64,000 nt of DNA from Candidatus Poribacteria bacterium (lineage in GTDB: Bacteria; Poribacteria; WGA-4E; PCPOR2b), in the NCBI GenBank assembly GCA_003635265.1, contig PYIZ01000053.1, positions 62,001 through 126,000 of the forward strand, given 5' to 3'. Below, piece by piece: positions 56,681-64,000 of the stretch (the stretch's first letter is position 1; each line of letters begins with the position of its first letter). Below the pieces are notes generated by a model. The model had not been told where the DNA came from, searched no databases, and saw nothing but the letters and a program-made list of their open reading frames with translations. The position numbers were made by a program, and so were the translations under genes.

Positions 56681-56816
56681 TACGCTAGGTTCTGTTGATA
56701 TTTTGCAGCGTGTCCTAGTAGTAGGCACACGCCGTGTGCCGTAATCCGCGTATGCTAGTTGGTTAAGCTGCTTATTTCAATCCGATAGTTGGCAGAACCG
56801 AAATCCTAGTCCTTCA

Positions 56817-56838
56817 AAGCCCCAGCGGGGCGACATGT
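56817..56838. repeat. AAGCCCCAGCGGGGCGACATGT palindromic repeat
   Basis: Exact match to the 21-32 kb repeat family. Confidence 0.9.
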
Positions 56839-56906
56839 GCATAACTCGATACCTCCCCTTCCTCTCTCTTCTTCCATCTTTCCAAATTGAAATGCAAATA
56901 AATGAT

Positions 56907-57064
56907 GGTTCATGTAAAGAAATGGTGCAACCGAAACCGATTGAGTTCATGAGTTCACTCGTTTATGAATCAATAGATTAATGAACCCATGAACAAAGCA
57001 CTGTCACATTTTACGCATTACGTTTTACGCTTTTTGTGCTTTGCACTTTCTTTTAACATGAGCC
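56907..57064. mobile_element. MITE family A long variant (158 bp, different interior)
   Basis: GGTTCATGTAAAG ... CTTTGCACTTTCTTTTAACATGAGCC; perfect 8-bp duplication TAAATGAT (56899-56906, 57065-57072). Confidence 0.85.
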
Positions 57065-57124
57065 TAAATGATATGGCTATAGACAAGTGAACACTGATAT
57101 GATAAAATCCATTGGGGTGAGCCA

Positions 57125-57760
57125 ATGAAATTAATCTTGGAATGTCTGGTTGTTCCGCCTTTTGAGTCAAATTGTTGGATACTCGGCTGCAGTGAAACAC
57201 AGGCAGCTATCGTGATTGATCCAGGGGACGAAGCCAGCATCCTTGAAACGCTAAAAGTACACAAATTGACGCTCAAATACCTGATACACACGCACGGACA
57301 TCTAGACCATGTGTCTGCCACCGCCGTTCTTCAGCAAGAGACAGGAGCACCGGTCCTTATCCACGAAGCAGACCAGATCCTCTTGGATAATCTAGGATTG
57401 CAAGGCACAATGTTTGGACTCGCAGCACCGGCGTCGCCAACTGTCGACAGGTACATTTGTGAAGGGGATAGAATTGGTTGGGGGCAACATACGTTGTCCG
57501 TGATTGAAACCCCCGGACATAGCCCCGGCGGTGTCTGCTTGAATCTTGAAGGAGAGCACATTCTTTTCGCCGGGGATACGCTTTTTCAAGACAGCATTGG
57601 ACGTACGGATCTCTGGGGCGGAGATTATGAACAGTTGTTGGATTCGATCCGGGAAAAGCTATGGCCACTCCACGACGATACAATCGTCTGTCCCGGACAC
57701 GGTCCGCGTACCACGATTGGCAGAGAAAAGCGCGTGAACCCCTTTCTACAAGGACTTTAG
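57125..57760 (+). CDS. MBL-fold metallo-hydrolase (glyoxalase II-like)
   Basis: 'LIHTHGHLDHVSAT', 'VIETPGHSPGGVCLNLEGEHILFAGDTLFQDSIGRTDLWGGDYEQLLDSI', 'VCPGHGPRTTIGREKRVNPFL'. Confidence 0.96.
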   Translation: MKLILECLVVPPFESNCWILGCSETQAAIVIDPGDEASILETLKVHKLTLKYLIHTHGHLDHVSATAVLQQETGAPVLIHEADQILLDNLGLQGTMFGLAAPASPTVDRYICEGDRIGWGQHTLSVIETPGHSPGGVCLNLEGEHILFAGDTLFQDSIGRTDLWGGDYEQLLDSIREKLWPLHDDTIVCPGHGPRTTIGREKRVNPFLQGL

Positions 57761-57765
57761 TGGCT

Positions 57766-59676
57766 ATGCAGGGATCAGAACCAAAATACGGAATTGCCAT
57801 ATTTAAGGACGTGATGGTGTCAATGCGCGATGGAGTTCGGCTCGCAACCGACATCTATCGTCCCACCCTCGATGGAGAGTTAGTTCCGGGTACATTTCCC
57901 ACCATTCTGGGACGCACATCCTACGACAAGAACAGCCCACAGATGTGGGTGGAGCCGGTGGCTGACTTCTTTACTCAGCACGGATATGTGACGGTTATCC
58001 AAGACCTACGCGGTCGGCAGCGTTCCGAAGGCACAGGACAATACTTCCATACAGCCAATCCCACTGAAGGACACGATGGCTACGACACGGTGGAATGGAT
58101 CGCCGGCCAACCGTGGTCGAATGGGCGTGTGGGCACAGTGGGCAGCTCACACGGCGCGATTGTCCAGAGTGTGATGGCACTCTACCAGCCACCCCACCTG
58201 ACGGCGATGTGGCAAGATGTGGGACCCACCAACATTTACGCCCACGAGGCGCGTGAAGGCGGGGCGATGGCACTACACATGTTCGGTGCGCTCTTCCTCC
58301 ACGCCCACGACTCACAGGAGATTCGGGATAACCCTGTGGCGAAGGATTCAATCGCACAAGCGATGGAGCAGATGCGCGAGTTGGTCTATTCAACCCCGTT
58401 CAAACCGGGACACACACCACTAGCGGTGGTCCCCAACCTTGAGCAAATTCTTTTCAACTACTACTATCGTGGAGAGTATGATGAATTTTGGCGGCAGGAT
58501 TGCTGCGATCAGGAACGTTACTTTGATAGACACATAGACGCCCCATCAGTCTTCAGCGGTGGTTGGTACGATCCCTTTTCGGCTGCTACGACCAACTACT
58601 TTGCGACGATGTGCAAGCAGAACAAAACTGTGCAGCGGCTAGTGATGGGACCTTGGAATCACGGTGCCATGCGTGGCGTGGGGCCCTCATACGTGGGGGA
58701 TGTGGACTTCGGTCCCGATGCCGCGTGGGGCGACCAAGTATACAATCAGGAGCGTCTGCGCTGGTTCGATCGTTGGTTGAAAGATGTGCCAAACGGGCTG
58801 GAGGACGATCCACCGGTGCGCATCTTTGTGATGGGCGGTGGCGATGGTAGACGCAACAGCGAAGGACGTTTGAATCACAGCGGTATGTGGCGTTCAGAAA
58901 AAGAGTGGCCCCTCGCCCGAACGCAACATGTTACCTACTACTTCCACACGGGGGGCGAATTGAATACGGAGATGCCAGGAGAGAATGACTTGCCTGCCCG
59001 CTTCCTCCACGATCCGGACAATCCGGTGCCAACTATTGCTGCAAACGTTACAGGTTTCTACGAGCAAGTCCCACTAGGCGAGGGGATGGCATCGCAGTAT
59101 ACGCCGCCGAGAGCGCGAATGCGTAGCATTGTTATGGACGGTGCAGCTCACCAGAAGGAGGAACCCGGCATCGTGGGAGCTAAACCACCATATCTTCCCC
59201 TCGCGGCACGACCCGATGTCCTCGTATTTCAGACACGACCGCTAGATGAAGATATTGAAGTGACAGGAGCGATGGAGGTGCGGTTGTGGATTTCGTCGTC
59301 GGCAGTAGATACTGACTTTACTGCAAAGCTAATTGATGTCTATCCGCCAAACGAAGATTATCCCGCTGGCTACCACATGAATCTCGTGGATTCTATTATC
59401 CGATCCCGCTACCGGGAGGGTTGGGAGGAAGCGAAATTGATGGAACCAGGTGAGGTGTATCAGGTTCGGATCGCCCTGCCACCGACCTGTAACCTCTTCA
59501 AGGCAGGGCACCGGATTCGGCTCGATATATCGAGCAGCAACTTCCCGCGCTTCGACATCAATCCAAACACCGGCGAGCCGATGGGACGACATACACATAC
59601 CATCATAGTGCAAAATACGGTGTTCCTTGACCGCGACCACCCTTCGCACATTGTCCTGCCTGTCATTCCCCAGTGA
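57766..59676 (+). CDS. CocE/NonD-family hydrolase
   Basis: 'FKDVMVSMRDGVRLATDIYRPTLDG', 'GTVGSSHGAIVQSVMAL', 'RLVMGPWNHGAMRGVG', 'HRIRLDISSSNFPRFDINPNTG'. Confidence 0.95.
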   Translation: MQGSEPKYGIAIFKDVMVSMRDGVRLATDIYRPTLDGELVPGTFPTILGRTSYDKNSPQMWVEPVADFFTQHGYVTVIQDLRGRQRSEGTGQYFHTANPTEGHDGYDTVEWIAGQPWSNGRVGTVGSSHGAIVQSVMALYQPPHLTAMWQDVGPTNIYAHEAREGGAMALHMFGALFLHAHDSQEIRDNPVAKDSIAQAMEQMRELVYSTPFKPGHTPLAVVPNLEQILFNYYYRGEYDEFWRQDCCDQERYFDRHIDAPSVFSGGWYDPFSAATTNYFATMCKQNKTVQRLVMGPWNHGAMRGVGPSYVGDVDFGPDAAWGDQVYNQERLRWFDRWLKDVPNGLEDDPPVRIFVMGGGDGRRNSEGRLNHSGMWRSEKEWPLARTQHVTYYFHTGGELNTEMPGENDLPARFLHDPDNPVPTIAANVTGFYEQVPLGEGMASQYTPPRARMRSIVMDGAAHQKEEPGIVGAKPPYLPLAARPDVLVFQTRPLDEDIEVTGAMEVRLWISSSAVDTDFTAKLIDVYPPNEDYPAGYHMNLVDSIIRSRYREGWEEAKLMEPGEVYQVRIALPPTCNLFKAGHRIRLDISSSNFPRFDINPNTGEPMGRHTHTIIVQNTVFLDRDHPSHIVLPVIPQ

Positions 59677-59731
59677 ACGGAAAATGAAGTTAGCCCGGAG
59701 GGGTACGGGGACAGGCTCAATATGTGATAAA

Positions 59732-60136
59732 TTACCAGATTACAGGCACAAGATTAGTTTCACGGATATTTTCGTCATAGGTGAGCAGAGAGACACTTTC
59801 TCCCTGATCAATCAGAACCAAGGCCGTTGCAGTAATTTGTCGATCGTGCATCTCATTGATGTCGGTTAGCATTAGGGTTTTATCTAGAATGGTGCGATCA
59901 AGCGGAATAACAGTTACGCGAGGATCAGCGTCTATCGTTAAGAGGAAGTCTGTAGCACTCGGAATGCTCGTTCTACCGCGTTCGATGATCCAGCATACTT
60001 CGGCGAGGACTGTGATTGGAAGGATTAGTTCGCTGTTTGGGTTGGATAAGATTCGCTCGGCGTTTGGTCCAAGGCGAGAATCACCTGTGCTAAACCAGAT
60101 TATTGCGTGTGTATCCACAACATATTTATTTGGCAT
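59732..60136 (-). CDS. PIN-domain toxin (VapC-type)
   Basis: 'KYVVDTHAIIWFSTGDSRLGPNAERIL', 'ILPITVLAEVCWIIERGR', 'MHDRQITATALVLIDQGESVSLLTYDENIRET'. Confidence 0.9.
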   Translation of the reverse strand: MPNKYVVDTHAIIWFSTGDSRLGPNAERILSNPNSELILPITVLAEVCWIIERGRTSIPSATDFLLTIDADPRVTVIPLDRTILDKTLMLTDINEMHDRQITATALVLIDQGESVSLLTYDENIRETNLVPVIW

Positions 60137-60383
60137 CTTCAAACTCCGGTTCGCCTCGCCACTCGGCCAGACGGAAGTCATCCTCATCGGTCTTGATGTC
60201 CCCGGCGAACTGACCGAAGGTCATTATTCGGGGTTCTGGCACACCGACTGACGATGGAGGAGTGCCGAAGTTCTTTTTTGTTTTTAGGAAGGTAACAAGC
60301 ACATCAGCCTGTTCAACGTCTTCAGGAATTTCTGCTAGCTCAATTTCCCCATCACGATAGGCACCTTCTACTGTCAGAAGCAT
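60126..60383 (-). CDS. Antitoxin partner of the PIN toxin
   Basis: 85 aa; 'MLLTVEGAYRDGEIELAEIPEDVEQADVLVTFL'; overlaps toxin start. Confidence 0.75.
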   Translation of the reverse strand: MLLTVEGAYRDGEIELAEIPEDVEQADVLVTFLKTKKNFGTPPSSVGVPEPRIMTFGQFAGDIKTDEDDFRLAEWRGEPEFEDAK

Positions 60384-60492
60384 TACGATTCACCTCACAT
60401 TCCGATTGGGTAATCCTAAATTGTACTGTACGCGGTAGCGATTGTCCATCGAAATCATAACTTACGTGAAGAACTGATAGCATTAACATCTC

Positions 60493-61659
60493 ATGAAACC
60501 GGAGTTTCGTATGCGAACAGTACGTGTGGCAACGTTTGATGGTCCCGGCGCAGCACCCCAGATTCAGATCGTTCCCCGACCAAATGTGCCCGGCAAAGCG
60601 GCACTGATTGAGGTCGGTGCCTGCGGGGTGTGTGGAACTGACCTACATATCCTCAAGGGGCATTGGCCCAAACCCCTCCCTTGGCCCTTTACGCTTGGGC
60701 ATGAACTGGCAGGGGTTATTGTTGAGAAGGGAGATGCCCTAGAAGTAGATTTCATGGGCAACCCATTGGAGGTTGGGAGCAAGGTCATGCTCCCGCCGCT
60801 GATGCCGTGTGGGGAATGCTACTATTGCGCGCACTACCCGGAGCACGCCAATCGCTGCCTCAATCCAACCTACTATGGTCGCTATCTACCCTTTGACAAG
60901 CCACCGCATCTTTGGGGCGGTTGGGCGGAGATGGTTTATGTTGACCTAGAGATGCTGCCAGCGACGAAGATATACCGCTTGCCAGACGATATGTCATTGA
61001 TGCTCGGAGCGTTGACTGAGCCGCTAGCCTGCTGTATCCGCGCTCTCAACCGGGCTGTCTCAATCAACGGCTTCCGGTTCGGTGATACCGTTGTAATCCA
61101 AGGCTCAGGCCCTATTGGGATATTAATGATTACTGCCGCTAAGGAGATGGGGGCGGGCCGTGTTATCATGGTGGGTGCGCCTGAGAATCCACGCCTCGCA
61201 CTGTGCCGCGAGTTTGGCGTGGAGGCTACCGTGTCGATCGATGAACATACGACAGCGGAATCCCGGATTGACGCTGTCCGCGAGATTGTGGGCGGCTTTG
61301 GTGCCGATCTTGTAGTTGATTGCAGCGGTCACCCTTCAGCGGGTCCAGAAGGGATAGAGATGCTTCGGGACGGCGGGACTTATGTGGAAATGGGGCAGTT
61401 CACCGACGCCGGTTCCATCGAAACGAACTGGCACCGCATCTGCATCAAGGACATAAAGTTGGTGGGAAGTTGGGGGATTACCGCTAACGATCTTCCCGCG
61501 GGAATTGATATGCTCGATCGGGCTCGCGACCGCTATCCTTGGCGTCAGATGCAAGTGGAGTTCCCCTTTTCTGAGGCGGGAGTGGCGGAAGCTGTGCGAA
61601 GTGCGCTAGAGATGCGCTGCGTCAAAGCCACCATCTTGCCGAATGCAGCCATCGACTAA
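60493..61659 (+). CDS. Zinc-dependent medium-chain alcohol/polyol dehydrogenase
   Basis: 'GACGVCGTDLHILKGHWP', 'LGHELAGVIVEKG', 'CGECYYCAHYPEHANRCLN', 'VVIQGSGPIGILMITAAKEMGAGRVI'. Confidence 0.95.
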   Translation: MKPEFRMRTVRVATFDGPGAAPQIQIVPRPNVPGKAALIEVGACGVCGTDLHILKGHWPKPLPWPFTLGHELAGVIVEKGDALEVDFMGNPLEVGSKVMLPPLMPCGECYYCAHYPEHANRCLNPTYYGRYLPFDKPPHLWGGWAEMVYVDLEMLPATKIYRLPDDMSLMLGALTEPLACCIRALNRAVSINGFRFGDTVVIQGSGPIGILMITAAKEMGAGRVIMVGAPENPRLALCREFGVEATVSIDEHTTAESRIDAVREIVGGFGADLVVDCSGHPSAGPEGIEMLRDGGTYVEMGQFTDAGSIETNWHRICIKDIKLVGSWGITANDLPAGIDMLDRARDRYPWRQMQVEFPFSEAGVAEAVRSALEMRCVKATILPNAAID

Positions 61660-61809
61660 TCCTTCCAAATCGGGATTTGCTCATCCTGAAAAACCGTGGT
61701 ACAAGAATCGTAGGGGCGGGGTCACCCCGCCCTACTTGCTAATAAACCAACAAATAGTTGTCACGTTTCACGCATCACGTTTCACGCGCTTTGTGCTTTG
61801 CACTCTCTT

Positions 61810-61841
61810 TTGAGATGAATCTAGCAATATATTCATCTCAA
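61810..61841. terminator. Perfect hairpin at the 3' end of the PhyH gene
   Basis: TTGAGATGAAT-CTAGCAATAT-ATTCATCTCAA (11-bp perfect stem) overlapping the stop codon, in a convergent intergenic region. Confidence 0.5.
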
Positions 61842-62665
61842 GATTCGTTTCCGAGCATTACCTCTACCTGATCGGGCGGTGAATAGAAATAAGAACCAGC
61901 CTTCCACTCGCCAATGTCCCCAACCAACCGTCGCTGGCGCGGCGTACACCGCTCCAGTAACTCAGGCGATGGCTTTTCAAAATCAAATGCCCGCATACAT
62001 TGATGAACGTAACAATAGATCAACGATTTGCGCGGTTTATCCGATCTATTTGCGACGAAGCCGTGCCACATCGCATGAGGAAAAATAGCCATATCACCCG
62101 CCTCCACACACAGCGGCAATGCTTCGGGGATATACGGTCCATCCTCGAATCCACCGTCTGGAAAGAGGCGGTTGTGGCTGCCGGGGACGACCGTGAAATT
62201 ACCCATATCCGGTTCAGGCAAATCGGTCAGGAAATATTGGAATTTGATCTGGAACGGCAGACTACTTTCACTCACCCGTATCTGTCGCATCGCCTGACCG
62301 CCATCTGTGTGCAACAACCCTTTCCCTTCGGGGTCTGTCGGTCGGACAATGATCTCGGACATACTCAGATGTATGTAAGGACTCATCAACTCAAGCACGA
62401 TTGGAAACGTCGCGGGATGATCCATCAAATCAACAAAGATGTCGTGATCCTCCATGACGTTTCGCCGATCTAGCCCTGCGTCCGGCTTCACATCGGGTTG
62501 TTGGAGATGGTCCTCGTACATCTGATCAACGATGGCTGTCAGGTTCTCGACCTCCTCCGAAGATAGGATGCCTTTCATAACCAGATAGCCATCTTCCTTC
62601 CACTGCTGTTTCTGTTTGTCAGTTAAGACACTTTCCTGTCCTTCAATTAACGGGGCTAGGTCCAT
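61838..62665 (-). CDS. Phytanoyl-CoA dioxygenase family protein (2)
   Basis: 'LLHTDGGQAMRQIRVSE', 'FTVVPGSHNRLFPDGG', 'FPHAMWHGFVANRSDKPRKSLIYCYV'. Confidence 0.93.
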   Translation of the reverse strand: MDLAPLIEGQESVLTDKQKQQWKEDGYLVMKGILSSEEVENLTAIVDQMYEDHLQQPDVKPDAGLDRRNVMEDHDIFVDLMDHPATFPIVLELMSPYIHLSMSEIIVRPTDPEGKGLLHTDGGQAMRQIRVSESSLPFQIKFQYFLTDLPEPDMGNFTVVPGSHNRLFPDGGFEDGPYIPEALPLCVEAGDMAIFPHAMWHGFVANRSDKPRKSLIYCYVHQCMRAFDFEKPSPELLERCTPRQRRLVGDIGEWKAGSYFYSPPDQVEVMLGNES

Positions 62666-62743
62666 GCTGACCTCCTTGAAAGATCTCTCAAAATATATAT
62701 TGACTCAAACATCTAACGACATGACGGATTATTGCCGTTTCAT

Positions 62744-63028
62744 TTAACAGTCGCACGGCGTAGATTCGCACTTAGGACAGCCAGCTGCGTAAATTTTTGC
62801 AGCTTCAGTGAGATCAACACCAAGCAAACTAGCGAGCGTTGACATCCACGCAAACACATCGGCGAACTCAGCCCGGAGCCGTTCTATATCCCGTTGTTCA
62901 CGCCGAATCTCTTTGGCAAGTTCGCCAACCTCCTCAGTGAACCAAACAAACGTGCCCTCTACACCGCGTTCAGCATCTCGATTATAATAAATGCGTTCGA
63001 TAAGTTTTTGAAATTCCTGAATAGTCAT
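62744..63028 (-). CDS. MazG-like nucleotide pyrophosphohydrolase
   Basis: 'GTFVWFTEEVGELAKEIRREQRDIERLRAEFADVFAWMSTLASLLGVDL'. Confidence 0.9.
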   Translation of the reverse strand: MTIQEFQKLIERIYYNRDAERGVEGTFVWFTEEVGELAKEIRREQRDIERLRAEFADVFAWMSTLASLLGVDLTEAAKIYAAGCPKCESTPCDC

Positions 63029-63187
63029 TATGGGTTCCCCAAAATACACTTCCGATTTAATTTCACATCGTGTATACTTTGACGGATAGCGATCGGCGCA
63101 TTTTCCTGTAGGAGGGATCTCCGAATCCCGACGCTGTATAGCAGACATCAAAGGGGTATCTATACTAAAAAAGAGGTTATACAAATT

Positions 63188-64000
63188 ATGGCAAACGACC
63201 GCACATGGCCTCATCTCAAAAGAGATTTAAGATTCTATCCGTCTAAATGCGAACAGCCACGTCGGCTTTCCCAAGAACAGATCGAATCGTACAATCAGAA
63301 CGGCTACCTGAAAGGGTTTCGCATCTTCAGTGACGAGGAAACGGATGCGAACCAACAATATCTCGACAAATTACTCGCGAATCTCGAACCCGAAAAAAAT
63401 AGCTACTCAATCAACGGCTATCATAAACACTGCCAAGGTCTCTACGACCTCGTAGTGAATCCAATCATCTTGGAATACGTTCAGGATCTGCTCGGACCGA
63501 ACTTTGTCTGCTGGGGAACACACTACTTCTGCAAGATGCCCGGCGATGGAAAAACGGTCTCATGGCATCAGGACGCGCATTACTGGCCCCTAACCCCCTC
63601 AAAGACTGTCACTGTGTGGCTTGCCATCGACGATGCGGATGTCGAAAACGCCTGTATGCAATTTATTCCCGGATCCCATCGCCGCGGAGAATTAAAACAC
63701 CATGCCAGCGATCCCGCTGAGGACAATGTGCTATACCGAACCGCCGAAGCCACAGAAATTCGCGCTGAACCCGTTCATATCGAGTTGAAAGCCGGTGAAA
63801 TTTCCCTGCATTCTGACCTATTGCTGCACGGTTCTCCACGGAATAACTCCAACCGTCGCCGTTGCGGGTTGACAATGCGCTACGCTTCGACCGATGTGAT
63901 CGCTCACGAAAGGTGGAACAAGAGCAGCATCCTCTGTTGTGGCGTAGATGCCGACAAAAATTGGGCGAACATTCAGCGCCCTGAGGAAGAGATTGTATGA
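63188..64000 (+). CDS. Phytanoyl-CoA dioxygenase family protein (3)
   Basis: 'VSWHQDAHYWPLTPSKTVTVWLAIDDADVENACMQFIPGSHRRG', 'HSDLLLHGSPRNNSNRRRCGLTMRY'; stop at window end. Confidence 0.95.
   Translation: MANDRTWPHLKRDLRFYPSKCEQPRRLSQEQIESYNQNGYLKGFRIFSDEETDANQQYLDKLLANLEPEKNSYSINGYHKHCQGLYDLVVNPIILEYVQDLLGPNFVCWGTHYFCKMPGDGKTVSWHQDAHYWPLTPSKTVTVWLAIDDADVENACMQFIPGSHRRGELKHHASDPAEDNVLYRTAEATEIRAEPVHIELKAGEISLHSDLLLHGSPRNNSNRRRCGLTMRYASTDVIAHERWNKSSILCCGVDADKNWANIQRPEEEIV

Noticed and set aside
1-64000. Prophage, integrase or intact transposase
   Set aside because: None recognised among the ORFs; mobile-element evidence is limited to non-autonomous repeats.

Overview
The window looks like part of a bacterial chromosome resembling Candidatus Poribacteria. 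That is inferred from paired 'NYPNPFNPETWIP(Y/F)' C-terminal sorting domains, several phytanoyl-CoA dioxygenases, enolase-superfamily enzymes and TPR proteins; no database search was possible. About 37 convincing protein genes are visible, with no rRNA, tRNA, CRISPR array, prophage or intact transposase. Main blocks: (1) CBS protein, TonB receptor, 5'-nucleotidase and subtilase, PspA + DUF2170-like, and an internally deleted M55 peptidase; (2) GT9, amidohydrolase, TPR/propeller protein, pyruvyl transferase, gpmI; (3) a co-oriented conflict/defence block at 20.1-32.7 kb: MITE-truncated GxxExxY gene, Fic/Doc toxin-antitoxin, FRG fragment + TPR, TIR-TPR, Eco57I-like methylase and PLD-SNF2 helicase, separated by palindromic repeats; (4) enolase-superfamily enzyme, moeA, mobA and a 2004-aa repeat protein; (5) a BlaI / M56 (BlaR1-like) locus whose two large paralogs carry reciprocal domain losses and apparently catalytically dead trypsin-like and thioredoxin-like domains, with a 41-aa coupled small ORF between them; (6) a catabolic block (enolase superfamily, PhyH, MBL, CocE, VapBC, ADH, MazG). 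Strong non-coding signals are a 91-bp nested-hairpin MITE family with 8-bp target duplications, a second 132-bp MITE with 12-bp TIRs and a 5-bp duplication, and several intergenic palindrome families with compensatory stem changes.
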